Shown one piece after another: positions 51,600 through 60,346 of a stretch of 64,000 nt of DNA (the stretch's first letter is position 1; each line of letters starts with the position of its first letter). Source of the stretch: Caulobacter sp031457805 (lineage in GTDB: Bacteria; Pseudomonadota; Alphaproteobacteria; Caulobacterales; Caulobacteraceae); assembly GCF_031457805.1 (NCBI RefSeq), contig NZ_JAVDXI010000006.1, positions 186,001 to 250,000 of the forward strand, in the 5' to 3' direction. A model generated the notes under the pieces. It was not told where the DNA came from and made no database searches. It was given only the letters and a program-made list of their open reading frames with translations. A program made the translations under genes and the position numbers.

Positions 51600-53096
51600 T
51601 CAGATCTCCTGATTATACTTGCCGACCCGGTCGCCGAGGCGCGGCTTGACCTCTTGTCGGAACAGGGCGCGCATGTCGTCTTCGGACTGGGTGCTCTCGA
51701 CGACGACCACGACTTCCGGCTTGTTCGACGAGGCGCGGGCCAGGACCCAGGAGCCATCCTCCAGGTGGACGCGCACGCCGTTGACCGTGATCACCTCGGT
51801 GATCTTGCGGCCAAGGATCGAGCCGCCGGCGGCGAACAGGTCTTCGTACTCCTTCACAACGTCGGCCACGACGCCGTACTTCACCTCGTCGCCGCAGTGC
51901 GGGCTCATGGTCAGCGAGGTGAAGGCCACCGGCAGCGCCTTGCGCATGTCCGACAGCTTCACGCCGGGATTACGGTCCAGCATGGCCAGGATGGCCGCAG
52001 CGGCGGTGAGGCCGCAGTCGTAGCCGTAGCCGAGCGCGCCGTTCATGAAGAAGTGGCCGCTCTTCTCGAAGCCAGCCAGGGCGCCCAGCTCGGCGCTCTT
52101 GCGCTTGATGTAGCTGTGGCCGGTCTTCCAGTAGACCACCTCGCAGCCGTGGGCCTTGAGGATGGGGTCGGTCGCGTAGAGGCCGGTGGACTTCACATCC
52201 ACGACAAAGGTCGCGCCGGGGTTCAGCGGAGCCAGATCCCGCGCCAGCATCAGGCCGATCTTGTCGGCGAAGATCTCCTCGCCCTCGTCATCGACCACGC
52301 CGCAGCGGTCGCCGTCGCCGTCGAAGCCGAACGCCAGGTCCGCGCCGGTCTCGCGAACGGCGTGGGCCATCGCGTGCAGCATCTCGGCGTCTTCGGGGTT
52401 GGGGTTGTACTTGGGGAAGGTGAAGTCGAGGTCGGTGTCCATCGGAACGACTTCGGCGACGCCCATCTTCTGCAGGGCCTCGACCACGAAGGCGCCGGCC
52501 GTGCCGTTGCCGCAGGCGGCGATCACCTTCAGGGGGCGCGTGACGCTGGCGCGCTTGGCGACGTCGTCGATATAGCGCTGAGCCTGGCCCTGCACCCGGA
52601 CCAGCTTGCCGCCGTCGCGCTCGACGAACCGGGCGTTCAGCACGATGTCCTTCAGGCGGCTCATCTCGTCGGGGCCGAAGGTCAGCGGCTTCTGGGCGCC
52701 CATCTTTACGCCGGTCCAGCCGTTCTCGTTGTGGCTGGCGGTGACCATCGCGACGCACGGGATGTCGAGGTCGAACTGGGCGTGATAGGCGGTGGGCGAA
52801 AGGGCGAGGCCGATGTCATGCACTTCGCAGCCGGCGCTGATCAGGCCCAGGATCAGGGCGTTCTTGATCGAGGACGAGTATGAGCGGAAGTCGTGGCCGA
52901 CCACGATCTTCGATTGGCCCAGCTCGTGGATATAGGTCCCAAGACCCAGGCCCAGCGCCTGCACGCCCAACAGGTTGATCTCCGGGCCAAACAGCCAGCG
53001 CGCATCGTACTCGCGAAAGCCGGTCGGCTTGACCAGGGCTTCGTTCTCATAAGCGGCGGTATTGGGAACCAGATCGGCGCGCGGCGCGGAGAACAT
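51600..53096 (-). CDS. manB: Phosphomannomutase/phosphoglucomutase
   Basis: A 498-residue alpha-D-phosphohexomutase. Phosphoserine loop TASHNENGWTGVK, magnesium site FGFDGDGDRCGV, sugar-binding loop GFEKSGHFF and C-terminal phosphate-binding RASSNKPEVVVVVES are all present. It interconverts mannose- or glucose-6- and 1-phosphates, supplying manC and UDP-sugar synthesis. It is convergent with manC and lies 87 bp downstream of the sugar transferase on the same strand. Confidence 0.92.
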   Translation of the reverse strand: MFSAPRADLVPNTAAYENEALVKPTGFREYDARWLFGPEINLLGVQALGLGLGTYIHELGQSKIVVGHDFRSYSSSIKNALILGLISAGCEVHDIGLALSPTAYHAQFDLDIPCVAMVTASHNENGWTGVKMGAQKPLTFGPDEMSRLKDIVLNARFVERDGGKLVRVQGQAQRYIDDVAKRASVTRPLKVIAACGNGTAGAFVVEALQKMGVAEVVPMDTDLDFTFPKYNPNPEDAEMLHAMAHAVRETGADLAFGFDGDGDRCGVVDDEGEEIFADKIGLMLARDLAPLNPGATFVVDVKSTGLYATDPILKAHGCEVVYWKTGHSYIKRKSAELGALAGFEKSGHFFMNGALGYGYDCGLTAAAAILAMLDRNPGVKLSDMRKALPVAFTSLTMSPHCGDEVKYGVVADVVKEYEDLFAAGGSILGRKITEVITVNGVRVHLEDGSWVLARASSNKPEVVVVVESTQSEDDMRALFRQEVKPRLGDRVGKYNQEI

Positions 53097-53183
53097 TGAA
53101 GGCTCGCTTTGTCAGGAGATGGCGCGAAGTAGCATCCGGCAAAGTCGAAGCTCGCCGGGCGCAAAACAGGAAAAATGTCGCCT

Positions 53184-53837
53184 TTAGTAAGCGTTCTCGG
53201 CCATCAGCAGACGCGGCACGGTCATCAGCAAGATCTTGACGTCGCCGCCGAGAGTGCAGCGCTCGATGTATTCGTTATCCGCATCGATGCGGGCGGCCAT
53301 GGCTTCGACCGCGCTGGTGCCGCCGCGAAGGCCTTTGATTTGGGCCAGGCCCGTCAGGCCCGGACGGGTGCGGAAACGCAGATGATAGTTGGCGATCAAG
53401 GCGCCGTACTGCTCGTCGTGCGCCAGGGCGTGCGGGCGAGGACCCACGATGGACATGTCGCCCCGCAGGACGTTCAGGAGCTGGGGCAGCTCGTCGATGC
53501 TGGTCTTGCGGATGAAGCGTCCGATCGTCGTGATGCGGTCGTCGTCGCGCTTGGCTTGAACGACCTTGGAGCCATTCTCCTGGCACCGCATCGAGCGGAA
53601 CTTGAAGATCGTGAAGGCCTTGCCGTTCAGTCCGCCCCGCGACTGGCGGAAGAGCACCGGGCCCGGCGATTCCAGCTTGATCAGGACTGCTACGAGAAGA
53701 AGGAGCGGCGCGAAGAACAGCAAAGCGCCGCCCGCCACCAAAACATCCATGGCGCGCTTAAGCGGATCTTTAGCGACCGGTGACGTTTTCACGCCACAGG
53801 CTCGCCGGTCCGCAGACGGATTCGTTGCGATCAGCAC
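53184..53837 (-). CDS. Undecaprenyl-phosphate sugar phosphotransferase, short form
   Basis: A 217-residue bacterial sugar transferase containing only the catalytic domain with one N-terminal membrane hairpin (VLVAGGALLFFAPLLLLVAV). Family blocks: LESPGPVLFRQSRGG, FKFRSM, RKTSIDELPQLLNVLRGDMS and IVGPRPHA. It transfers a sugar-1-phosphate to undecaprenyl phosphate to begin polysaccharide synthesis. GTG at 53837 has GGGG five bases upstream. C. crescentus has PssY and PssZ paralogues partly redundant with HfsE; this gene is likely one of them. Confidence 0.88.
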   Translation of the reverse strand: MLIATNPSADRRACGVKTSPVAKDPLKRAMDVLVAGGALLFFAPLLLLVAVLIKLESPGPVLFRQSRGGLNGKAFTIFKFRSMRCQENGSKVVQAKRDDDRITTIGRFIRKTSIDELPQLLNVLRGDMSIVGPRPHALAHDEQYGALIANYHLRFRTRPGLTGLAQIKGLRGGTSAVEAMAARIDADNEYIERCTLGGDVKILLMTVPRLLMAENAY

Positions 53838-53875
53838 GTGGTCCCCACCAGTGTAAACCCCGGATCTTTGCCGGA

Positions 53876-53901
53876 TGATTTAGAAAGCCTTTACTAAATC
53901 A
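53876..53901. promoter_or_regulatory. Inverted repeat before sugar transferase gene
   Basis: TGATTTAG and CTAAATCA form perfect 8-bp arms around a 10-base spacer, 38 bp upstream of the GTG start. The AT-rich composition contrasts with the surroundings, so it may be an operator in the promoter of the sugar transferase gene. Confidence 0.45.
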
Positions 53902-54018
53902 GCGGGAGCGAAACAATCGGCACGTGGAGCGTTTACCAAGCTTTTTTGGGCATCCCGGAGACACTTGCGCGAGACGACAACATCCCTTGATGGTTTGGCG
54001 GGCGCCCAGTGACGCGGA

Positions 54019-55287
54019 TCAACAATAAGTCCCCCAGGCAAGATCTCCGCAGCAGGCCAAAGCCCATTGATCCATCAACAAACGACGCTTTTCAAAGAGA
54101 TCTCCCCGGCGATAGGCGGCCTCGACCTTGTTGCCGATCGTATGGGCCAAGGCCATTTCCACCACCTCGCCCTGAAACTCGGTCTCCTCCGCCGCCCAGT
54201 CGCGGAAAGAGCTCCGAAACCCATGGCTGGTCAGATCAACGCGCCCCATTCGTCGCAAGACGGCGAGCAATGCCATGTTGCTAAGACCCTTGCCGGCAAG
54301 CTGCCCCCAGAACACGGGACCGACAGGTCCAGCCTCGCCAGCCTTCAGCGTCTTGCGGTGGCGCCGCGCTTCGATCTCAAACCAGGCCTCGCGCTGATAC
54401 TCCAAGATCTCGAGGGCAGCTGCGCTGAGCGGCACGCGGTGCTCACGTCCGGCTTTCATCCGCGAAGCCGGCACAGTCCAGACCTTGTTGTCGAGATCGA
54501 TCTCGCTCCAATCGGCGCCGATCACCTCGCCCGTGCGCGCGGCCGTCAGGATGACGAAGCGCAAGGCCAACACCCCTACCCCGGTCTGCTTAGACATGGC
54601 CGCCATAAACTGGCGCATCTCCCGATAGTCGAGCGCCGCGTGGTGCTTGACCGTCGTCACTTTTGACTTGGCCGGCAGGATCATTTCGATGTGACCCTTC
54701 CAGCGCGCAGGGTTTTCGCCCTGGCGATAACCCTGCACTGCGCCCCAGCTGAGCACAGCTTCGATACGCCCCCGCAGCCGACTGGCCGTCTCTGATTTCG
54801 TCAGCCAGATCGGCTCAAGCGCTCTGAGGACATCAGCCGTCTCAATCTCGGCCAGCGCCTTCGAACCAAAGTGTGGGACAGCGTAGGTGTTGAGCGTGCT
54901 TGTCCATTGCTGGATATGCTTCTCGTTGCGCCAGGCGGCCTTGTTACCGTCAATGTAGGCGGCCATCGCTTGGGCGAAGGTGACGCCCTTTCGCTCCAGC
55001 TTGACCGCACGGCCTTTGGCGTCAGCGCGCGCGCCCAGCGGATCATCACCGTTGTAGCGTTGCAGGCGCGCCGCCCGCGCCTTTTCCCGCGCCTCGGCTA
55101 AGGAAACGAACTCGAGAGGACCAAGGCCCATCTGACGTTCGCGGCCTAGGACGCGATAGCGGAAAATCCATGACCTCGCCCCGCTTGGCGTGACCTGCAG
55201 ATAGAGGCCGCCGCCGTCCGGGTATCGCCCCGCGCCTTGCAGCTTGCGGACCGTCATCGCCGTGAGTCGCTCGTATACGCGCGCCAT
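54019..55287 (-). CDS. P4-type tyrosine integrase
   Basis: A 422-residue integrase. The DUF4102 arm-binding domain is at about 1-85 (LTAMTVRKLQGAGRYPDGGG, LYLQVTPSGARSWIFRYR), the core-binding SAM-like domain follows, and the catalytic domain has the arginine in ARTGEVIGADWSEID, HGFRSSFRDWA (HxxR), the histidine in LAHTIGNK and tyrosine in EAAYRRGD. ATG 55287 is chosen because homologues begin here. It lies 176 bp from the 3' end of tRNA-Ser and points away from it, the standard arrangement for islands that integrate into tRNA genes, yet no other island genes follow. Confidence 0.93.
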   Translation of the reverse strand: MARVYERLTAMTVRKLQGAGRYPDGGGLYLQVTPSGARSWIFRYRVLGRERQMGLGPLEFVSLAEAREKARAARLQRYNGDDPLGARADAKGRAVKLERKGVTFAQAMAAYIDGNKAAWRNEKHIQQWTSTLNTYAVPHFGSKALAEIETADVLRALEPIWLTKSETASRLRGRIEAVLSWGAVQGYRQGENPARWKGHIEMILPAKSKVTTVKHHAALDYREMRQFMAAMSKQTGVGVLALRFVILTAARTGEVIGADWSEIDLDNKVWTVPASRMKAGREHRVPLSAAALEILEYQREAWFEIEARRHRKTLKAGEAGPVGPVFWGQLAGKGLSNMALLAVLRRMGRVDLTSHGFRSSFRDWAAEETEFQGEVVEMALAHTIGNKVEAAYRRGDLFEKRRLLMDQWALACCGDLAWGTYC

Positions 55288-55463
55288 CGCTAACCCACAC
55301 TCTGACCCAAGTGGGGCTAACCCCCACTTTGACCCCCGCGGCTGTTCATCATAGAGGCGGATCTTGATGGATGCGTCCAGACACAGAAACGCGAGTTTTC
55401 CGTGATAAATCAACGGACTTCCGACGTTTGCGGACGCTGGTGGATATGTCTGGAAAGTGGGGC

Positions 55464-55554
55464 TGGCGGAGACGGAGGGATTCGAACCCTCGATACCCTT
55501 TTGAGGTATGCCGCTTTAGCAAAGCGGTGCCTTCAGCCTCTCGGCCACGTCTCC
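55464..55554 (-). tRNA. tRNA-Ser (GCU)
   Basis: A 91-nt serine tRNA with long variable arm and encoded CCA. Acceptor GGAGACG/CGTCTCC, anticodon loop TTGCTAA with GCT, variable arm ATACCTC...GGGTAT and T loop TTCGAAT. Its 3' part is the likely attB site of the neighbouring integrase. Confidence 0.96.
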
Positions 55555-55571
55555 TCCTGAGAGGGAGCGGT

Positions 55572-55600
55572 TCGATAGCCTGTTCGCTTCGCGATGACAA
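55572..55600 (-). promoter_or_regulatory. Promoter of tRNA-Ser
   Basis: On the minus strand TTGTCA and TATCGA are separated by exactly 17 bp, ending 17 bases before the tRNA 5' end. The -10 hexamer is shared with the tRNA-Cys promoter. Confidence 0.7.
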
Positions 55601-55685
55601 CGGCGGATATCGGAAAATTCTGGTGTTAACGTGACGCTCAGACGGGATCGCTAGACTGAACGCGGTTTTCTCAACGACGAGCGTC

Positions 55686-57197
55686 GTGCGCCCCGTGCCT
55701 TCACCGATTTCCAAAGCCGAAACCCTGACCTTCGCCCCGGCGACGGACACGCAGAAAACGCGGTCCGGCGGCGGCGGGGATCCGTCGGGCGCGGCCAAAC
55801 GAGGTCCGTTCCGGCCCGGACAGCTGGTGCCCTCCCGCGCGCGTCTCGAGACGCGGCTGCTGGCCCGCGTTTTTCGCGGCGTAGATATTCTGGTCGCCGC
55901 TGGCGTCGCGGTCTTGGTCACGGTTCTGGGTTCGCCGATCGTGGCAGGGGTCTGGGCCATCGCCGCTCTGATCGGCCTGCGCCTCGTCGACGCCTACGCC
56001 TTTGCGCGCAAGCAGGCCCTGAGCGCCCATATGGCTCGCGTCGGGTTGGCTCTGGGCGCCGGCTTCCTGGTCGCCACGGGCGCGAGCCTGGCCTTCGCAC
56101 CGTCCGAGGCGCCCGTCATCTGGGCCCTGCTGGCGGCCACGACCGCCCTCTCCGGCGCTCACGTCGCTTGGTGGACCATCATCGCGCGCGGCCGCGCTCA
56201 AGGGCGGCTGACCCCGAATGTGGTCGTTGTCGGCGCGACCCAGAACGCCGAACGCCTGATCGAGGCGGCCATGCGTACAGGCGAGGTCAATGTGCTGGGC
56301 GTGTTCGACGACCGCCTGGACCGCGCGCCCGAGAATATCATGGGCGTGCCGGTGCTGGGCGACACCCAAGCCCTGCTCGATCATCGCATCATGCCGTATG
56401 TCGACCGCGTCGTGATCGCGGTGGCCTCAACGGCGCAGGCGCGTGTGCGCCAGCTGGTCGAGAAACTGGACGTCTTGCCCAACCCGCTGCACCTCTTCAT
56501 CGACGTTGGCGGCGCGGCGGAGGACGACGCAGCGCTGGTCCGTATCGCGGCCGGAAGCGAAGCGCCTCTGTCTGCATCCTCCGCCTCGACCCGTCGCGCC
56601 TTGCTCAAGCGCGCCCAGGATCTGATCGTCGCGGGCCTGGGCCTTCTGGTCGCCGGCCCCGTGATGCTGCTCGTCGCCTTAGCGGTGAAGCTGGACAGCC
56701 CCGGTCCGGTCTTTTTCCGCCAGCGCCGTCACGGCTTCAATAACGAGGCGATCCTGGTCTGGAAGTTTCGCTCGATGCGCCACGAGATGGCCGACGCCAG
56801 CGCCGCGCGCCAGGTCAGCGCCGATGACGACCGCGTCACCCGCGTCGGCAAGTTTATCCGCAAGACCAGCCTCGACGAGCTGCCGCAGTTGTTCAACGTG
56901 CTGACCGGCGAGATGTCGATCGTCGGTCCCCGCCCCCACGCCATCGGCATGAAGACCGCGGGCGTGGAGTCAGCCAAGCTGGTCGCCCAGTACGCCCACC
57001 GCCATCGCATGAAGCCCGGCGTCACGGGCTGGGCCGCCATCAAGGGCTCGCGCGGGCCCGTCGACACGCCTGAGAGCGTCCGCCTGCGCGTGGCGCTGGA
57101 CGTCGAATACATCGAGCGTCAGTCGTTCTGGCTGGACCTCTACATCATCGTCATGACCATCCCCTGCCTGCTGGGGGATCGGTCCGCCGTGCGCTAG
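55686..57197 (+). CDS. hfsE: Holdfast undecaprenyl-phosphate sugar phosphotransferase
   Basis: A 503-residue PssA/WbaP-type initiating transferase. After a Ser/Gly/Pro-rich cytoplasmic start come four membrane helices (about 60-165), a Rossmann-like central domain (~175-300, VVVVGATQNAERLIEAAMRT) and the C-terminal catalytic domain with LDSPGPVFFRQRRHG, WKFRSM, RKTSLDELPQLFNVL and IVGPRPHA. It should load the first sugar of the holdfast polysaccharide on undecaprenyl phosphate. GTG start. The four following genes are spaced by 7 bp or overlaps, forming hfsEFGH as known in C. crescentus. Confidence 0.88.
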   Translation: MRPVPSPISKAETLTFAPATDTQKTRSGGGGDPSGAAKRGPFRPGQLVPSRARLETRLLARVFRGVDILVAAGVAVLVTVLGSPIVAGVWAIAALIGLRLVDAYAFARKQALSAHMARVGLALGAGFLVATGASLAFAPSEAPVIWALLAATTALSGAHVAWWTIIARGRAQGRLTPNVVVVGATQNAERLIEAAMRTGEVNVLGVFDDRLDRAPENIMGVPVLGDTQALLDHRIMPYVDRVVIAVASTAQARVRQLVEKLDVLPNPLHLFIDVGGAAEDDAALVRIAAGSEAPLSASSASTRRALLKRAQDLIVAGLGLLVAGPVMLLVALAVKLDSPGPVFFRQRRHGFNNEAILVWKFRSMRHEMADASAARQVSADDDRVTRVGKFIRKTSLDELPQLFNVLTGEMSIVGPRPHAIGMKTAGVESAKLVAQYAHRHRMKPGVTGWAAIKGSRGPVDTPESVRLRVALDVEYIERQSFWLDLYIIVMTIPCLLGDRSAVR

Positions 57198-57204
57198 GCC
57201 GCCC

Positions 57205-58647
57205 ATGTTCTGGCGCGGCGTCCTCGGCTATCTGCCGGTCAATATTGTTCAGGGCGTGGTGGGCCTGCTCACCATAGTCCTGTTCACGCGCCTGCTGGAT
57301 CCGGCCCAGTACGGCGTCTACGCCCTGGCGTTCTCGGTTTTCAGCCTGGTGCAAACCAGCCTGCTGACCTGGACCGAGGCGGCTATGGCGCGGTTCCTGG
57401 CCACGCGCGCTGAGGACGGCCGGACGGCGGATCACTTCGCAACGCTCTACAGGCTCTGGCTCGGCGCGGCGCTGGTTGTCCCCTTGATCGGCGGCGTGGT
57501 GCTGACCTTGGCGCCGCTGAACGCACCGCTGCGCGTCGCGCTGGCGGCCGGCTTCGCCGCCGTGCTGGTCAACAGCCTGGTGAAGCTGGCCCAGGAACGC
57601 CGACGCGCGGCGGGCGAGGTCTCGGGCGCGGCGCTGCTGTCGATCGTGCAGACCGCCGGCGGCTTCGCGCTGGGCCTTGGCCTGGCGCTGGGCGGCCTGG
57701 GCGGCGCGGCGCCCCTGCTTGGCATCGGCGTGGTTTCGCTGCTTTGCGTCGCCGCCGTTCTGCCCCGCGAGCTGAAGTTCATGGCCGGCGGTCGTTTCGA
57801 CAAGGCGCTGGCGCGAAGCTACTTCACCTATGGCGCGCCCGTGGCGCTGTCGTTGATCCTGGCCCTGGTGCTGGCCAGCACCGACCGCCTGCTGCTGGCG
57901 ACCTTCCTCGACGAGGCGACGGTCGGCGTCTACCACGCCGGCTATTCGCTGGGCAGCCGCACCCTGGACGTCGTGTTCATCTGGCTGGGCATGGCCGGTG
58001 GTCCGGCCCTGATCCAGGCGCTGGAGCGCGGCGGACAGCCGGCCCTGGAAGACGCCGCCCGCGAGCAGGCCGGCGTCATCGTCCTGCTCACCCTGCCCGC
58101 CGCAGTCGGCCTTGCGCTCGTCGCCCGCCCGCTGGCGGATCTGATGGTCGGCGAGGTCATGCGTGTCCAGGCCAGCCATGTGACGCCGTGGATCGCCGCC
58201 AGCGGCTGGCTGTCGGGCGTGACCACCTACTACCTGCTGCAAGCCTTCACCCTGGCGCGCCGCACGTCGCTACTGATCGTCAGCATGAGCGCGCCGGCCT
58301 TGGCCAATGTTGTCCTGAACTTCCTCCTGATCCCACGCCTAGGACTGGACGGCGCGCTGATCGCCACGACGGTCAGCTATGGCCTCGGCGCCGTCGCAGC
58401 CTGGGCCCTGGGTCGTCGCGCCTGTCCCCTGCCGATCCCTTGGGACGTGCTGGCCAAGGCCGCCGGCGCGAGCCTGGCCATGGCCGCCTGTGTCGCCATG
58501 CTTCCGGCGCCCGGCGGCCTGCTGGAACTGGTCCTGAAAGCCGGCGTCGGGACCACCGTCTATGGGGTCCTTGTCCTAGGCCTCGACGTCGCGGGCCTTC
58601 GCGGCAAGCTCTCTCTGATCCTCCGTCGAAAGGCGCAAGCCGCATGA
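57205..58647 (+). CDS. hfsF: Polysaccharide flippase (Wzx-like)
   Basis: A 480-residue integral membrane protein with about 12-14 hydrophobic segments, of the MOP/MviN-like polysaccharide exporter family (LPVNIVQGVVGLLTIVLFTR, LLDPAQYGVYALAF). It should flip lipid-linked holdfast repeat units to the periplasm. It starts 7 bp after hfsE and its TGA overlaps the next ATG. The order after the initiating transferase agrees with hfsF. Confidence 0.87.
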   Translation: MFWRGVLGYLPVNIVQGVVGLLTIVLFTRLLDPAQYGVYALAFSVFSLVQTSLLTWTEAAMARFLATRAEDGRTADHFATLYRLWLGAALVVPLIGGVVLTLAPLNAPLRVALAAGFAAVLVNSLVKLAQERRRAAGEVSGAALLSIVQTAGGFALGLGLALGGLGGAAPLLGIGVVSLLCVAAVLPRELKFMAGGRFDKALARSYFTYGAPVALSLILALVLASTDRLLLATFLDEATVGVYHAGYSLGSRTLDVVFIWLGMAGGPALIQALERGGQPALEDAAREQAGVIVLLTLPAAVGLALVARPLADLMVGEVMRVQASHVTPWIAASGWLSGVTTYYLLQAFTLARRTSLLIVSMSAPALANVVLNFLLIPRLGLDGALIATTVSYGLGAVAAWALGRRACPLPIPWDVLAKAAGASLAMAACVAMLPAPGGLLELVLKAGVGTTVYGVLVLGLDVAGLRGKLSLILRRKAQAA

Positions 58648-59573
58648 ACGCGCCAGTCAACGAGCTGCGCCTCGAGAACGCCGGCTGGGCGGCGACCAAG
58701 CCACGCCTGTCAGTCCTGATCCCGACCTTCCGCGACGACCCCAGCGCGCTCCTCAAGGCCCTCGACCAGACCACCGCCGCGGCCGAGATCGTGGTTCTGG
58801 ATGACGGCGGCGGCGATGACGCCCTGGCCGAACGGACTGCGCGTCGTATCGAAAGGATGCGAACGGCGGCCCGCTTCGTGCGCCTGTCGCGCAACGAGGG
58901 CCGCGCCAAGGGCCGCAACCGGCTGGCGTCCCATGCGCGCGGCGACCACCTTCTCTTCTTGGACAGCGACATGCTGCCCGACACGCCAGACTTCTTGGAT
59001 CGATGGGCTGCAGTGGCCGACACGGGCGCGGCGGTCGCGTTCGGCGGCTTCACCCTGGACCAGACGCCGCCACGCCCCGAGCACGCGCTGCACCGGGCCA
59101 TGGCTCTGAAGAGCGACTGCACCCCCGCGCCAGAGCGCGCCAAGGCGCCGGAGAAGCACGTCTTCACTTCCAACCTGCTGGTGCGACGGGACGTCTTCGA
59201 GAGCATCGGCTTCGACGAGGGCTTCTCGGGCTGGGGCTGGGAGGATGTCGAATGGGCGATGCGGGTGGCCCGCCAGCATCCGATCCAGCATATCGACAAC
59301 ACCGCCACTCACCTGGGCTTGGATCCGGCGCCGGTGATGGCCGCCAAGTACGAGCAGTCCGCCGCCAATTTCGCGCGGGTCGTGGCCAGCCATCGCGATG
59401 TCGTCAGCGCTTACCCCAGCTACAAGGTCGCCAAGCTGTTGAAGGCGGTTCCGCTCAGCAGCGTGTGGCGGCCGCTGCTGAAACAGCTGGCGCTGGCCGA
59501 AGCCGCGCCCGTTCCTCTCCGCGCCTTCGCCATGCGGCTCTACCGCGCGGCGCTCTATAGCGGGGCCGTCTGA
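58644..59573 (+). CDS. hfsG: Family 2 glycosyltransferase
   Basis: A 309-residue GT-A-fold glycosyltransferase: LSVLIPTFRDDPSALLKAL at the N terminus, IVVLDDGGGDD for the nucleotide, and the metal-binding DxD in LLFLDSDMLPD near residue 110; a C-terminal GWGWEDVEWAMRV carries the ED motif of galactosaminyl/chondroitin-type transferases. In C. crescentus HfsG extends the holdfast chain, likely adding an N-acetylated hexosamine. ATG overlaps hfsF by 4 bp and the stop shares one base with hfsH. Confidence 0.87.
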   Translation: MNAPVNELRLENAGWAATKPRLSVLIPTFRDDPSALLKALDQTTAAAEIVVLDDGGGDDALAERTARRIERMRTAARFVRLSRNEGRAKGRNRLASHARGDHLLFLDSDMLPDTPDFLDRWAAVADTGAAVAFGGFTLDQTPPRPEHALHRAMALKSDCTPAPERAKAPEKHVFTSNLLVRRDVFESIGFDEGFSGWGWEDVEWAMRVARQHPIQHIDNTATHLGLDPAPVMAAKYEQSAANFARVVASHRDVVSAYPSYKVAKLLKAVPLSSVWRPLLKQLALAEAAPVPLRAFAMRLYRAALYSGAV

Positions 59574-60346
59574 TGCAGGTGGAATTCGAGAAGGTCGACG
59601 CATACGAACCGGACCGCACGCTGAAGGGCAAGCTGCGTCGACGCCTGATCCGACTGGCCCACCGCCGCCCGGCCCGGGTGTCTCTGGAGCGGCCGATGGT
59701 GTCGTTCAGCTTCGACGACGCCCCCGCCACCGCCTGCGAGGCCGGCGCCAGGGTTCTCGAGGCCCGGGGCCTGCGGGGCACCTATTACTTCGCCGCCGGT
59801 CTGGCGGGCAGGGATGGTCCCATGGGTCGGTTCGCCAGCGGCGAGGATGCGCGCCGCCTGCACGAGGCCGGGCACGAAATCGCCTGCCACACCTACTCCC
59901 ACCTCGACTGCGGCCAGTCGAGCCGCGCGGCGACTCTGGAGGATGTGGATCGCAACGCCAAGAGCCTGGCGGCTTGGGGCGCTGGCGAACCGGTCAGCTT
60001 CGCCTATCCTTACGGAGATGTGGCGGCTCCGGCCAAGACCGCGCTGAGCGGTCGGTTCAAGACGCTGCGCGCGCTGCATCATGGCCTGATCACGAACGGG
60101 GCCGACCTCAACCAGACGCCCGCCGTCGGCATCGAAGGCGAGGATGGCGAGGCGGTCGCGAACGTCTGGCTGGACAAGGCCAAGGACCGTAAGGCGTGGC
60201 TGATCCTCTATACCCATGATGTCGCCGAACAGCCGTCGCAGTGGGGATGCACGACAGACGCCTTGGGGCGGCTGATCGACCGCGCGCTCGCTGACGGCTT
60301 CGATGTCGTGACGGTGGCCGAGGGCTCGCGGCGGATCGGGCTCTAG
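59573..60346 (+). CDS. hfsH: Polysaccharide deacetylase
   Basis: A 257-residue carbohydrate esterase family 4 enzyme. The catalytic base and metal aspartate are in SFSFDDAP (D48-D49), and the metal histidines in CHTYSH (H106, H110); SFAYPYG is motif 3-like and LILYTHDVAE motif 5-like. No signal peptide, so it acts in the cytoplasm. It removes acetyl groups from holdfast N-acetylglucosamine, which is needed for adhesion and retention. Its stop shares CTAG with the convergent hfsC. Confidence 0.9.
   Translation: MQVEFEKVDAYEPDRTLKGKLRRRLIRLAHRRPARVSLERPMVSFSFDDAPATACEAGARVLEARGLRGTYYFAAGLAGRDGPMGRFASGEDARRLHEAGHEIACHTYSHLDCGQSSRAATLEDVDRNAKSLAAWGAGEPVSFAYPYGDVAAPAKTALSGRFKTLRALHHGLITNGADLNQTPAVGIEGEDGEAVANVWLDKAKDRKAWLILYTHDVAEQPSQWGCTTDALGRLIDRALADGFDVVTVAEGSRRIGL

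Noticed and set aside
53838..54018. Second attachment site for the integrase
   Set aside because: I compared this gap with the tRNA-Ser 3' end and saw no repeat of useful length.
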